This document shows positions 18,076-26,865 of a stretch of DNA of 64,000 bases, in pieces. The first letter of the stretch is position 1; each line of letters starts with the position of its first letter. Under the pieces are notes generated by a model. That model was not told the DNA's origin and did no database searches. It saw only the letters and a list, made by a program, of their open reading frames with translations. The stretch is from Pseudoduganella lurida (GTDB lineage: Bacteria > Pseudomonadota > Gammaproteobacteria > Burkholderiales > Burkholderiaceae_D): NCBI RefSeq assembly GCF_007830455.1, contig NZ_VLLB01000005.1:62001-126000 (forward strand), read 5' to 3'. A program made the position numbers and the translations under genes.

Positions 18076-18125
18076 ATCGGGGACAGGCACCTGCCGCAGG
18101 CGGCAGGTGCCTGTCCCCGATTTTG
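18076..18125 (+). repeat. Second-class palindrome / terminator after GH28
   Basis: Perfect 21-bp arms (18076-18096 and 18101-18121) containing GGGGACAGGCACCTGCCG enclose a 4-nt loop CAGG, followed by TTTT. It is placed 22 bp after the GH28 stop and has all features of a strong intrinsic terminator. Confidence 0.85.
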
Positions 18126-18195
18126 TGGAGTCGCCAGTTTCCCGTGCGTCCGCCACCACGCAATCGCCGGATGTCGCACATGGCGCCGGCGCACC

Positions 18196-18260
18196 GGGGT
18201 CTGGCACCGCCATCCATGGCGTCCGCAGAATCCGCGGCGTCCGCAGCGGTGCCTGACCCC
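18196..18260. repeat. Dispersed palindrome family copy
   Basis: GGGGTCTGGCACCGC (18196-18210) pairs with GCGGTGCCTGACCCC (18246-18260) with one mismatch around a 35-nt loop. It merges the GGGGTCTG start of class one with the GGCACC of class two. Confidence 0.75.
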
Positions 18261-18330
18261 AGCCGTTCCGGTGCGTACACCACGACCGCCCCCATGGTAA
18301 GGTTCCATCAAAACCACCGGAGCCCCCACC

Positions 18331-18657
18331 ATGGAACGCACCTACCAAGAGTCCGCCCCCTCCCGCGCCGACATCGACGCCCTGACCGGCCCCGCCCTCC
18401 TCGAATTCGGCACCAACTGGTGCGGCCACTGCAGCGCCGCGCAGCCGCTGCTGGCCGAGGCCTACGCGGACCATCCCGACATCAGGCACTTCAAGGTGGA
18501 AGACGGGCCCGGCCGCTTGCTGGGCCGTTCCTTCCGTGTCAAACTGTGGCCGACCATGATCTTCCTGCAAGACGGGAAGGAAGTGGCGCGCGTGGTGCGT
18601 CCGGCAGATGCGGGCGAAATCCGCGACGCGTTTGCCATGATCGGCTTACCCGGCTGA
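18331..18657 (+). CDS. Thioredoxin-like protein
   Basis: A 108-residue cytosolic thioredoxin-fold protein. The redox motif WCGHC is at residues 31-35 in FGTNWCGHCSAAQPLL, with the cis-Pro in KLWPTMIFLQDGKEV. WCGHC is the protein disulfide isomerase form rather than the thioredoxin WCGPC. It lacks a signal peptide and is separated from the GH28 gene by two palindromic repeats, so it is probably not part of the pectin unit. The MHS transporter follows after 54 bp. Confidence 0.88.
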   Translation: MERTYQESAPSRADIDALTGPALLEFGTNWCGHCSAAQPLLAEAYADHPDIRHFKVEDGPGRLLGRSFRVKLWPTMIFLQDGKEVARVVRPADAGEIRDAFAMIGLPG

Positions 18658-18670
18658 TGGCTTTCACCGC

Positions 18671-18687
18671 ATGACCATGGAGGTCAT
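18671..18687. promoter_or_regulatory. Inverted repeat before transporter gene
   Basis: ATGACC and GGTCAT flank 5 bp (ATGGA), 24 bp upstream of the transporter ATG. The form is operator-like; nothing else supports it. Confidence 0.25.
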
Positions 18688-18711
18688 GTCCCTGCCTGTA
18701 CCGGAGTCACC

Positions 18712-19983
18712 ATGCAAGAACCCCAAACCGGCCGAGTCAACTCGCCCGGCACCGTGCTGTTCGCCAGCCTGATCGGCACGACGATCGAATTCTTCGATTT
18801 CTACATCTACGCGACGGCCGCCGTCCTCGTCTTCCCGAAACTCTTTTTCCCCGCCGGCGATCCCACGGCGGCCACGCTGCAGTCGCTGGCCACGTTCGCC
18901 ATCGCGTTCTTCGCGCGGCCCGTGGGCTCGGCCGTGTTCGGCCACTTCGGCGACCGCATCGGCCGCAAGGCCACACTGGTCGCGGCACTGCTCACGATGG
19001 GCATCTCCACGGTCGTCATCGGCATGTTGCCTACCTACGCATCGATCGGCGCCGCCGCGCCGCTGCTGCTGGCGCTGTGCCGCTTCGGCCAGGGCCTGGG
19101 CCTGGGTGGCGAGTGGGGCGGCGCCGTGCTGCTGGCCACCGAGAACGCACCGCCCGGCAAGCGCGCCTGGTACGGCATGTTCCCGCAGCTGGGCGCGCCG
19201 ATCGGCTTCTTCCTCAGTGGTGGCATCTTCCTGCTGCTGTCCGAAACGCTGACGGACGAGCAGTTCTTCAGCTACGGCTGGCGCATCCCGTTCCTGGCCA
19301 GCGCGCTGCTGGTGCTCGTCGGCCTGTACGTGCGGCTGAAGATCACCGAGACGCCCGACTTCCAGAAGGTGCTAGACCAGGGCGAGCGCGTCGAGGTGCC
19401 GGCCATGGCCGTGCTGACGCAGCACACCCGCGTGCTGGTCCTGGGCACGCTGATGGCGATGGCCACCTTCGTGCTGTTCTACCTGATGACGGTGTTCGCG
19501 CTGAACTGGGGTGTACAGGGCCTGGGCTTCTCGCGCCAGCAGATGCTGGTCCTGCAGCTGATCGCCGTGGTGTTCTTCGGCCTGACGATTCCGGCCGCCG
19601 CGCTGCTGGCCGACAGGCATGGCCGGCGCATCACGCTGATCTGGGTGTCCGCCGCGATCGCGCTGTTCGGCCTCGTGCTGGGTCCCCTGTTCGATTCGCA
19701 CAGCGCCGTGCAGGTGACGGTCTTCCTGTGCCTGGGCCTGGGCCTGATGGGCATGACATACGGCCCGCTGGGCACGATGCTGTCCGAGCTGTTCCCGGCC
19801 GAGGTGCGGTACACGGGCGCTTCGCTGACGTTCAACCTGGCCGGCATCCTGGGGGCCTCGCTGGCGCCGTACATCGCGACCAAGCTGGCCACCACCTACG
19901 GCCTGCAGTACGTCGGCTACTACCTGTCCGCCGCCGCGCTGCTCAGCCTCGTCGCGCTGGTGCTGACACGCCGCTCGAGCTGA
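18712..19983 (+). CDS. MFS transporter, metabolite:H+ symporter (MHS) family
   Basis: A 423-residue inner-membrane permease with about 12 membrane segments. MHS-family hallmarks are the start GTTIEFFDFYIYATAA, the loop-2 motif GHFGDRIGRKATL, the GLGLGGEWGGAVLLATE block and the YGMFPQLGAPIG segment. Relatives carry dicarboxylates, shikimate, proline/betaine or similar acids by proton symport. Its position beside a uronate locus makes a sugar acid or breakdown product possible, but the palindromes between make co-regulation unproven. The ATG at 18712 follows CCGGAG. Confidence 0.9.
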   Translation: MQEPQTGRVNSPGTVLFASLIGTTIEFFDFYIYATAAVLVFPKLFFPAGDPTAATLQSLATFAIAFFARPVGSAVFGHFGDRIGRKATLVAALLTMGISTVVIGMLPTYASIGAAAPLLLALCRFGQGLGLGGEWGGAVLLATENAPPGKRAWYGMFPQLGAPIGFFLSGGIFLLLSETLTDEQFFSYGWRIPFLASALLVLVGLYVRLKITETPDFQKVLDQGERVEVPAMAVLTQHTRVLVLGTLMAMATFVLFYLMTVFALNWGVQGLGFSRQQMLVLQLIAVVFFGLTIPAAALLADRHGRRITLIWVSAAIALFGLVLGPLFDSHSAVQVTVFLCLGLGLMGMTYGPLGTMLSELFPAEVRYTGASLTFNLAGILGASLAPYIATKLATTYGLQYVGYYLSAAALLSLVALVLTRRSS

Positions 19984-20134
19984 TACTTTCGGCATGGGCA
20001 GGGCGCGCTCCCTGCCGACTTGGCGAATTCGGCTGATTCTTCCTTTGGGAAGAGGGGAGGCGTGCTCCGTATAGGGATGACGGGGCGCGCCAGCTGCGTA
20101 TGATGAAGCGGTTCCTTCCTCACTCGCCGCTACC

Positions 20135-21991
20135 ATGCTGATCCTCACCAACGGCCGCTTCCACACGGCCGACAAAGCCAAGCCCTTTGCCACCGCCGTC
20201 GCCATCGACGACGGCAAGTTCCTCGCCGTCGGCGACATCGAAGACGTGATGCGCCACGAGTCGGTACGCAACAGCGCGGCCGCCCAGGTGATCGACCTGA
20301 ACGGCCGCACCGTCGTGCCGGGCCTGAACGACTCGCACCTGCACCTGATCCGCGGCGGCCTCAATTACAACCTGGAGCTGCGCTGGGAAGGCGTGCCCTC
20401 GCTGGCCGATGCGTTGCGCATGCTGAAGGAGCAGGCGCTGCGCACACCGAGTCCGCAGTGGGTGCGCGTTGTGGGCGGCTGGAACGAATTCCAGTTCGCC
20501 GAGAAACGCATGCCGACGCTCGACGAGCTCAATGCCGCCGCGCCGGACACGCCCGTGTTCGTGCTGCACCTGTACGACCGCGCGTTGCTGAACCGCGCCG
20601 CCTTGCGCGCCGTCGGCTACGATAAAAACACACCCGAGCCGCCGGGTGGCGAGATCACGCGCGATGCGCACGGCAATCCGACCGGCATGCTGATCGCGCG
20701 GCCCAATGCGATGATCCTGTATGCCACGCTGGCCAGGGGACCGAAGCTGCCGCTCGACCAGCAGGTGAACTCCACGCGCCAGTTCATGCGCGAACTGAAC
20801 CGCCTAGGCCTGACGAGCGCGATCGATGCGGGCGGCGGCGGCCAGAATTATCCCGAGGATTACGCCGTCGTCGAGCAGCTGGCGCGCGACCACCAGCTCA
20901 CCATCCGCATCGCCTACAACCTGTTCACGCAGAACAAGGGCCGCGAGCTGCAGGACTTCCAGCAGTGGACCGAGATGGTCAAGCCGGGCGATGGCGACGA
21001 CTGGTACCGCCACAACGGTGCCGGCGAGATGCTGGTGTTCTCGGCCGCCGACTTCGAGGACTTCCTGGAACCGCGTCCGGACCTGCCGCCGGAAATGGAA
21101 GCGCAGCTCGAGCAGGTGGTGCGCCACCTGGCCGAACAGCGCTGGCCGTTCCGCATCCACGCCACCTACGACGAATCGATCAGCCGCATGCTGGACGTGT
21201 TCGAGAAGGTCGACCGCGACATCCCGTTCGACGGCATGCACTGGCTGTTCGACCATGCCGAGACGATCAGCCCGAAGAACATCGAGCGGGTCAAGGCGCT
21301 GGGCGGCGGCATCGCCATCCAGCACCGCATGGCATTCCAGGGCGAGTACTTCGTCGAGCGCTACGGTGCCGAAGCCGCTGCACACACCCCGCCGATCGGG
21401 CGCATGCTGGCGAACGGCGTGCCGGTCGGCGCGGGCACCGATGCCACGCGCGTGGCCAGCCACAACCCGTGGACGGCACTGTACTGGCTCGTCTCCGGCC
21501 GCACGGTCGGCGGCCTGCGGCTGTATGACGCCGGTGCGAAACTGGACCGCGAAACCGCCATCGAGCTGTGGACCGCCGGCAGCGCGTGGTTCTCGAACGA
21601 GCAGGGGAAGAAGGGCCGCATCCAGGAAGGCATGCTGGCCGACCTGGCCGTGCTGTCCGCGGACTTCTTCCGCATCGACGAGGAAGCGATCAAGTCGATC
21701 GAATCCGTGCTGACGGTCGTGGGCGGGCGCATCGTGTTCGGGCAGGCCGAGTTCACGAAGCTGGGTCCTCCGGAGATTCCCGTGCTGCCCGACTGGTCCC
21801 CCGTCGCGACGACCGGTGGCCACTACCGCGCCGCGCCGCCACAGGCCGCAAAGTCCACGCTGCCGCACCAGTGCGCCGGCGCCTGCGCCGTCCACAAGCA
21901 CGCGCACGACGTGGCCCGCAAGTCGACCGTCCCCGTCTCCGACTTCGCCGGCTTCTGGGGCGCCTTCGGCTGCAGCTGCTTCGCGTTCTGA
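20135..21991 (+). CDS. YtcJ-like metal-dependent amidohydrolase
   Basis: A 618-residue amidohydrolase of the YtcJ/NfdA-like group. The first metal motif HLH is at residues 68-70 (GLNDSHLHLIRGG). The barrel includes RIHATYDES and GMHWLFDHAE, and a late GTDATRVASHNPW supplies the catalytic Asp. The C-terminal region after residue about 570 is unusual: it is rich in His and Cys (HQCAGACAVHKHAHD, ending FGAFGCSCFAF). There is no signal peptide. Two small XapX membrane proteins follow after a repeat-filled gap, and I recall similar pairings in other genomes. Substrate unknown. Confidence 0.88.
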   Translation: MLILTNGRFHTADKAKPFATAVAIDDGKFLAVGDIEDVMRHESVRNSAAAQVIDLNGRTVVPGLNDSHLHLIRGGLNYNLELRWEGVPSLADALRMLKEQALRTPSPQWVRVVGGWNEFQFAEKRMPTLDELNAAAPDTPVFVLHLYDRALLNRAALRAVGYDKNTPEPPGGEITRDAHGNPTGMLIARPNAMILYATLARGPKLPLDQQVNSTRQFMRELNRLGLTSAIDAGGGGQNYPEDYAVVEQLARDHQLTIRIAYNLFTQNKGRELQDFQQWTEMVKPGDGDDWYRHNGAGEMLVFSAADFEDFLEPRPDLPPEMEAQLEQVVRHLAEQRWPFRIHATYDESISRMLDVFEKVDRDIPFDGMHWLFDHAETISPKNIERVKALGGGIAIQHRMAFQGEYFVERYGAEAAAHTPPIGRMLANGVPVGAGTDATRVASHNPWTALYWLVSGRTVGGLRLYDAGAKLDRETAIELWTAGSAWFSNEQGKKGRIQEGMLADLAVLSADFFRIDEEAIKSIESVLTVVGGRIVFGQAEFTKLGPPEIPVLPDWSPVATTGGHYRAAPPQAAKSTLPHQCAGACAVHKHAHDVARKSTVPVSDFAGFWGAFGCSCFAF

Positions 21992-22041
21992 GCGGCGCTG
22001 CGACCTCGAGAGCACGAGGTCGCACATAGCGGCAGAGAGCC

Positions 22042-22106
22042 GGGGTCTGACCCACAGCGCCGCTAGCCTTCGCCCGGGTTGCTAGCTACCCCGCGGGTCT
22101 GACCCC
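22042..22106. repeat. Dispersed palindrome family, two cores
   Basis: GGGGTCTGACCC (22042-22053) and GGGTCTGACCCC (22095-22106) in the same orientation, 41 bp apart, after the amidohydrolase stop. The second core merges directly into a 36-bp tandem repeat. Confidence 0.7.
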
Positions 22107-22237
22107 AGCAGTAAAAGCCAGCAATCCGGCGAAGCAGGCCCCAGCAGTAAGAGCCAGCAATCCCGCGGCGCAGGCCCCAGCAGTAAAGCCAGCAAGCCGC
22201 AGCGCAAACCCCAGCAGCAATGCCCCCAATCCCGCGA
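22103..22237 (+). repeat. 36-bp tandem repeats upstream of XapX gene
   Basis: Units begin with CCCCAGCAG at 22103, 22139, 22175 and 22209. The first two are 36 bp with few differences (shared middle GCCAGCAATCC), the third is 34 bp and the fourth diverges. They end 14 bp before the XapX start codon. Confidence 0.85.
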
Positions 22238-22251
22238 CCCCAAGGACCCCC

Positions 22252-22485
22252 ATGAACCCCCTGAAAATCCTCGCCGGCCTGATCCTCTCCTTCCTGGTCG
22301 GCCTGGCCTGCCGCCACTTCGCCATCCCCGCCGCCTCGCCGCCCGTGTTGTCCGGCGCGCTGCTGGTCTTCATGATGAGCACCGGCTACTGGCTGGTGGA
22401 CCGCTACGTGGCCCGCCGCGCAGCGCAAAACAAGCAGCACTGCGGCGGTCACGCCATCGAAGCGCCGCGCCGGAGTACCCCATGA
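22252..22485 (+). CDS. XapX (DUF1427) small membrane protein, first copy
   Basis: A 77-residue protein with two predicted membrane helices (residues 4-22 and 32-52). The core LILSFLVGLACRHFAIPAASPP and the following PVLSGALLVFMMSTGYWL match the XapX / DUF1427 family, whose function is unknown. A short charged tail follows the second helix. The ATG at 22252 has AAGGA 6 bp upstream. Its stop overlaps the start of the second XapX gene (ATGA), so the two are co-translated and could form a heteromer. Confidence 0.85.
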   Translation: MNPLKILAGLILSFLVGLACRHFAIPAASPPVLSGALLVFMMSTGYWLVDRYVARRAAQNKQHCGGHAIEAPRRSTP

Positions 22486-22634
22486 CCGCGCTCGTCATCG
22501 GCGCCGTCCTCGGCCTGGCCCTCGGCGCCATCTGCCGTGCCTGCGACATTCCGTCCCCCGCGCCACCCACGCCGATCGGCGCACTGCTCGTGGTGGCGAT
22601 GACCAGCGGCTACGTGGTGGGCGGGATGTTCTAG
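22482..22634 (+). CDS. XapX (DUF1427) small membrane protein, second copy
   Basis: A 50-residue protein beginning MTALVIGAVLGLALGAICRA and continuing with CDIPSPAPPTPIGALLVVAM. It has two membrane helices separated by the P-rich turn typical of XapX. It is the minimal form of the family and lacks the tail of the first copy. Its ATG overlaps the TGA of the upstream XapX gene. Such paired tiny membrane proteins resemble two-component small transporters in size, but that is only an analogy. Confidence 0.8.
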   Translation: MTALVIGAVLGLALGAICRACDIPSPAPPTPIGALLVVAMTSGYVVGGMF

Positions 22635-22647
22635 GCCTGTCGTGATG

Positions 22648-22929
22648 TCACGCCGCCCGCGGACCGGGCGGCACCAGCTGCGCCAGGATGCGTTCGCGGT
22701 TGTTCAACATGAAGGTGCGGAACGCCGGTTCCTTCACCGCCAGCCGCACAAGGCCGGGCAGCAGTTCGTAGCAGCAGCGGATGATCGTCTCCATGGCCTG
22801 GTCGTTCTGCAGCGCCGCGGTGGTCCATTGGCCCGCGCGCGCGGCGCCCGGGCTGCCATCGATCGCCTTCAGGATCCTGTCACGGTGTTCGCCAATCACG
22901 CGCGACACGGGTTGCATCAGGTCAGCCAT
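22648..22929 (-). CDS. Hypothetical protein, 93 residues
   Basis: A small, probably helical soluble protein starting MADLMQPVSRVIGEHRDRIL. The start at 22929 is well supported by AGGAGG 7-8 bp upstream. It holds two Cys in IIRCCYELLPGLVRL. No family was recognised. It is convergent with the XapX pair, the stops being 13 bp apart. A 51-bp perfect palindrome lies upstream, between this gene and the tRNA genes. Confidence 0.7.
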   Translation of the reverse strand: MADLMQPVSRVIGEHRDRILKAIDGSPGAARAGQWTTAALQNDQAMETIIRCCYELLPGLVRLAVKEPAFRTFMLNNRERILAQLVPPGPRAA

Positions 22930-23050
22930 CACTTCCTCCTGTCGAAAAAACTCCAGTCTCGTCCAGCGCTGGCGGGCAGCAGATGACCAGACGCAACAAG
23001 CCGCGTCGATAGCGCAAGGGCCGCAAAGGAAGTCATGGAATGCGCGACAG

Positions 23051-23101
23051 CCGAGTCCGTGTCCATGTCGGGGTCTGACCCCGACATGGACACGGACTCG
23101 G
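23051..23101. repeat. Dispersed palindrome family, 51-bp perfect copy
   Basis: 25-bp arms (23051-23075, 23077-23101) are perfectly complementary around a single T. Each arm reads outward through CATGTCGGGGTC and CCGAGTCCGTGTC. The centre is GGGGTCTGACCCC. It lies between the tRNA terminator and the 93-residue gene. Confidence 0.9.
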
Positions 23102-23110
23102 CAGGAAATG

Positions 23111-23141
23111 AAAAAGCCGCCATTCTCGCGAACGGCGGCTT
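23111..23141 (-). terminator. Terminator of tRNA-Met transcript
   Basis: On the minus strand AAGCCGCC and GGCGGCTT flank a 12-nt loop and are followed by a run of T. It lies 8 bp after the tRNA 3' end, the expected place. Confidence 0.75.
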
Positions 23142-23148
23142 GTCGATC

Positions 23149-23225
23149 TGGTGGTGATAGGTGGACTTGAACCACCGACCCCAGCATTATGAGTGCTGTG
23201 CTCTAACCAGCTGAGCTATATCACC
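23149..23225 (-). tRNA. tRNA-Met (CAT), downstream copy
   Basis: 77 nt including an encoded CCA. Acceptor stem GGTGATA / TATCACC, D arm with AGCTCAGCTGGTTAGAGC, anticodon loop CTCATAA with CAT, and T arm GGTTCAAGTCC. The anticodon stem and length resemble elongator tRNA-Met; a CAT tRNA-Ile2 cannot be fully excluded from sequence alone. Confidence 0.93.
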
Positions 23226-23305
23226 GGAACGGGGCGCGGCAAAAAACGCCGCAAAGAAAAATGACCTGCACCGTTGCCGGTCAGGCCATTTTGTCTGGAA
23301 TTTGG

Positions 23306-23382
23306 TGGTGGTGATAGGTGGACTTGAACCACCGACCCCAGCATTATGAGTGCTGTGCTCTAACCAGCTGAGCTATATCACC
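23306..23382 (-). tRNA. tRNA-Met (CAT), upstream copy
   Basis: Identical over 77 nt to the copy at 23149-23225, in tandem with an 80-bp spacer and on the same strand, so both are probably processed from one transcript. The anticodon loop is CTCATAA and CCA is encoded. Confidence 0.93.
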
Positions 23383-23488
23383 GCAACGGCAAGCATTATG
23401 GCGGCTCGCCTGCGTGCTGTCAAGGACGGCTCGGAATTTCGGTCGCCCGTGGCCAATCGAACAATATACCTCAAATCGCCACGGTCGC

Positions 23489-24433
23489 TCAAAATTGCGC
23501 GGGCAGGCGGGCCAGGATCTGCGCCGGGGCATCCGGCGCGAGGCAGTCGATGACGATCCGGTCGGGCATCGACCGCAGCCAGGTGAGCTGGCGCTTGGCG
23601 AGCTGGCGGGTGGCGATGATGCCCGTCTCGCGCAGCGCGGCGCGGTCGATGCGGCCGTCCAGGTATTCCCACGCCTGCCGGTAGCCCACGCAGCGCATCG
23701 ATGGCAGGCCGGGATGCAGGTCGCCGCGGCGGCGCAGGTGGTCCACTTCGTCGAGCAAGGCATCGTCTTCCAGCATGAGGTCGAAGCGGCGCGCAATGCG
23801 CGCGTGCAGCACGGCGCGGTCCTGCGGCTCCAGCGCGAACGACAGCAGCTCGAACGGCAGTGCCTCGGGTGCGCGCAGCGCCAGCAGTTCCGACATCGGC
23901 CGGCCCGTCAGGCGGATGATCTCCAGCGCGCGCTGCAGGCGCTGCGCATCGTTCGGCTTCAGGCGCGCGGCCGTTTCCGGATCGAGCGTGGCCAGGCGCG
24001 CATGCATCGCCGGCCAGCCCAGCCGCGCCGCATCGTCTTCCAGCTCGGCGCGGATGGCCGGATCGGCACCGGGCAGGTCATCGAGTCCGTCGACCAGGCC
24101 CTTGAAGTACAACATCGTGCCGCCCACCAGCAGGGGCAGCCTGCCGCGCGTCACGATGTCGTCGACGAGCTGCAGCGTCGCGGTGCGGAACTGCGCGACC
24201 GAATACGCGTCCAGCGGATCGATGATGTCGATCAGGTGGTGCGGCACGGCCGCCCGTTCCTCGCGGGTGGGCTTGGCGGTGCCGATGTCCATGCCCCGGT
24301 ACACCAGTGCGGAATCGACGGAGATGATCTCGGCCGGAATGCGTTCGGCAATCGCCAGCGCGGCGGCCGTCTTGCCGGACGCGGTCGGGCCCATGATCGC
24401 GACCGCGAGCGGCCGCCGGGGTGTTTCGTTCAT
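23489..24433 (-). CDS. miaA: tRNA dimethylallyltransferase MiaA
   Basis: A 314-residue cytosolic enzyme that puts the isopentenyl group on A37 of UNN-reading tRNAs, the substrate later methylthiolated by MiaB. The P-loop GPTASGKT is at residues 15-22. Further family motifs are [41 protein letters not shown] and [17 protein letters not shown] at 24433 lies 5 bp after the mutL stop, with no clear Shine-Dalgarno, so it probably depends on translation of mutL. The mutL-miaA order is conserved in proteobacteria. Confidence 0.96.
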   Translation of the reverse strand: MNETPRRPLAVAIMGPTASGKTAAALAIAERIPAEIISVDSALVYRGMDIGTAKPTREERAAVPHHLIDIIDPLDAYSVAQFRTATLQLVDDIVTRGRLPLLVGGTMLYFKGLVDGLDDLPGADPAIRAELEDDAARLGWPAMHARLATLDPETAARLKPNDAQRLQRALEIIRLTGRPMSELLALRAPEALPFELLSFALEPQDRAVLHARIARRFDLMLEDDALLDEVDHLRRRGDLHPGLPSMRCVGYRQAWEYLDGRIDRAALRETGIIATRQLAKRQLTWLRSMPDRIVIDCLAPDAPAQILARLPAQF

Positions 24434-24438
24434 TGAGG

Positions 24439-26346
24439 TTACTGCCCGCGGAGGAAAAGTTTGTCGAGCGCGTTGATCTCGACCTGCACCCAGGTGGGCC
24501 GGCCGTGGTTGCACTGGTCGGCGCGCTCCGTGCTTTCCATCTGCCGCAGCAGCGCGTTCATTTCGGGTTGGGAGAGGATGCGGTTGGCGCGTACTGCCGT
24601 GTGGCAGGCCAGGGTGCCCAGCAGTTCGTTGCGTCGCTCGATCAGCACGCGCGAGCCGCCGTATTCGCGCACATCGCGCAGCACGTCGCGCGCCAGCGTC
24701 TGCGCATCGGCGTTCTTCAGCAGCGCCGGCACGGTGCGCACCGCCAGCGTCGTCGGCGACAGCGCGGCGATGTCGAAGCCCAGCTTGCGCAGCGTGTCGC
24801 CATGCTCCTGCACGGTGCCCACTTCCACCGCATCGGCATAGAACGTCACGGGGATCAGCAGCGACTGCACCTGCATGTCCGTGCCGGCGATCTGCGCATC
24901 GAGCGCGTTCTTCAGCTGTTCGTACAGGATGCGTTCGTGCGCCGCATGCATATCCACCAGCACCAGGCCCTTGGTGTTCTGCGCCAGGATGTAGATGCCA
25001 TGCAGCTGGGCCAGCGCGAAGCCGAGCGGGAATTCCTCGTGCGCCAGCGCGGCCGCGTTGGCCGTGTACGACGTCGGCTGCGGCATCGTGTACGGTGCTG
25101 GCGCGGGCGCGGCGCCGTCGGCAAACAGTGCGCCGTAACGCTCGGTGCTCTGCGCCACGCCACCCTCCCTGGTAAATGGCGACGGCGAGAACGTTGGCGC
25201 GTACGAAGGATTGAGCATCGCGCCGAACGAGGCCTGCTGCTGCGGGCGCCACGCGCCGGGACCGGCATTGCCACCACCTGCGCCCAGGGTATCGGCGGCC
25301 GGCAGGGGCGACGGCACGCTGCCGTGCGCCGTGGCGGACGTTTGCGCCAGCGCCCGCTGCACCGCGTGGAACACGAACTGGTGCACCGCGCGCCCGTCGC
25401 GGAAGCGCACCTCGATCTTCGACGGGTGCACGTTCACATCGACCAGCGCGGGATCGAGTTCCAGCGCCAGCACGTACGACGGGAAGCGGTCGCCATGCAG
25501 CACGTCCTCGTAGGCCGCGCGCACCGCGTGCACCAGCAGCTTGTCGCGCACATAGCGGCCGTTCACATAGAAGTACTGCGAGTCGGGACGGCCTTTCGAT
25601 GCCGTCGGCAGGCCGGCGAAGCCGTGCAGGCGCAGCACGCCGGCGCCTTCGTCGATGCCCAGCCGCGCCTCGGCAAACGCCTCGCCCAGGATCTGCGCGC
25701 TGCGCCTGGCCATATCGCTGGCCATCCAGTGGTCGACCGTGCGGCCGTTGTGCGTGAGCGTGAACGCCACGTCCGGCCGGGCCAGCGCGATGCGGCGCAC
25801 GACCTCGGCGCAGTGGCCGAATTCGGTCTGTTCGGACTTCAGGAATTTGCGGCGTGCCGGCGTGTTGTAGTACAGGTCCTGCGCGTTGACGGTGGTGCCC
25901 GGCGCGCCGGACGACGGCTGCACCGTGCCCAGGTGCGAACCTTCCAGTTCCCAGGCATGCGCGCCATCGGCCGTGCGCGAGGTCAGCGTGACGACGGCAA
26001 CCGATGCGATCGATGCCAGCGCCTCGCCGCGAAAGCCCAGCGTGTTCACGTTCTCCAGGTCGTCCAGCGAGGTGATCTTGGAGGTGGCATGGCGCGCCAG
26101 CGCCAGCGGCATCTGCTCGGGCGGGATGCCCTTGCCGTTGTCGGTGATGCAGATGCGCTTGACGCCGCCTTCCTCGAGCCGCACCGTGACCTGCGTGGCA
26201 CCCGCGTCCAGCGCGTTCTCCAGCAGTTCCTTCACCACGGCGGACGGCCGCTCGACAACCTCGCCGGCCGCGATCTGGGAGATGAGCTGGTCGGGCAGGG
26301 CGCGGATCGGACGCGGCGGGGAGGGAGTGTTCATGCGGGCATTCAT
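24439..26346 (-). CDS. mutL: DNA mismatch repair protein MutL
   Basis: A 635-residue GHKL ATPase linking MutS recognition to strand incision. The N-terminal motifs are intact: [20 protein letters not shown] with the catalytic Glu, DNGKGIP, and [13 protein letters not shown] Pro/Ala/Ser-rich linker (about 340-440) leads to the dimerisation domain with [16 protein letters not shown] and [12 protein letters not shown]. The start could be 26346 or 26334, neither with a Shine-Dalgarno. A TATAAT box (26357-26362) only about 10 bp upstream suggests a very short or absent leader for the 26346 start. The gene is followed by miaA. Confidence 0.95.
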   Translation of the reverse strand: MNARMNTPSPPRPIRALPDQLISQIAAGEVVERPSAVVKELLENALDAGATQVTVRLEEGGVKRICITDNGKGIPPEQMPLALARHATSKITSLDDLENVNTLGFRGEALASIASVAVVTLTSRTADGAHAWELEGSHLGTVQPSSGAPGTTVNAQDLYYNTPARRKFLKSEQTEFGHCAEVVRRIALARPDVAFTLTHNGRTVDHWMASDMARRSAQILGEAFAEARLGIDEGAGVLRLHGFAGLPTASKGRPDSQYFYVNGRYVRDKLLVHAVRAAYEDVLHGDRFPSYVLALELDPALVDVNVHPSKIEVRFRDGRAVHQFVFHAVQRALAQTSATAHGSVPSPLPAADTLGAGGGNAGPGAWRPQQQASFGAMLNPSYAPTFSPSPFTREGGVAQSTERYGALFADGAAPAPAPYTMPQPTSYTANAAALAHEEFPLGFALAQLHGIYILAQNTKGLVLVDMHAAHERILYEQLKNALDAQIAGTDMQVQSLLIPVTFYADAVEVGTVQEHGDTLRKLGFDIAALSPTTLAVRTVPALLKNADAQTLARDVLRDVREYGGSRVLIERRNELLGTLACHTAVRANRILSQPEMNALLRQMESTERADQCNHGRPTWVQVEINALDKLFLRGQ

Positions 26347-26436
26347 GGTGGGCGAAATTATACTAGGCGGCGGCGATAGGCTCGCCCATGCCGCCAAACG
26401 CCGCGCCCTGTTCGACGGCGATTGCGTCGGGCCGGC

Positions 26437-26865
26437 TCAGCGCCGTTGCCACTGCTCGCTGGCCGGCGGGCAGTTCACGGGCACCGGCGTTTCCTTCGAA
26501 CGTTCGATGGCACGGGGCTGAAACGACTGCGTCCTGAAGCAGCGCACGCCGCCGCGGCCAGAGTGGCGGGCGATGTGCACGCCGTCCGGCGACACGTAGT
26601 CGTCGATCGTGAAACCGTTGCTGGCGCCGTTGATGGCAGCATTGTTGGCATCCTCGAAGGCGCTCGTGTTGGCGGCGCCGAAGCGCACGTAGCCGCCGGG
26701 CTGGGTCACCTCCGGCACGGGTTCCGGTTGCGGCGGCAGCTCGCGGGCCGCCTGCGCCGCGCTCCGCCTGGCCAGGTCGGCCGCGGACAGCGGTTGCGCG
26801 GTCTGCGCGGCGGCCGGCAGCGCGGCCGCCAGCAGCACCAGCGCCAGGCAAAGGGGCCGCATCAT
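26437..26865 (-). CDS. Hypothetical exported protein
   Basis: A 142-residue protein with a Sec signal peptide ([20 protein letters not shown], cleavage near residue 20). The mature part is short, Pro/Gln-rich at first, then has GGYVRFGAANTSAFEDANN and a C-terminal region with two Cys (VRCFRTQ, VNCPPASEQ) that may pair in the periplasm. No family recognised. Its ATG overlaps the TGA of the upstream cyclophilin gene (ATGA), indicating co-translation and perhaps a shared task in the envelope. Confidence 0.7.
   Translation of the reverse strand: MMRPLCLALVLLAAALPAAAQTAQPLSAADLARRSAAQAARELPPQPEPVPEVTQPGGYVRFGAANTSAFEDANNAAINGASNGFTIDDYVSPDGVHIARHSGRGGVRCFRTQSFQPRAIERSKETPVPVNCPPASEQWQRR

Noticed and set aside
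22103..22237. Possible CRISPR array (36-bp repeats)
   Set aside because: Units are directly adjacent with no spacers, and no cas gene is present. It is a simple tandem repeat.
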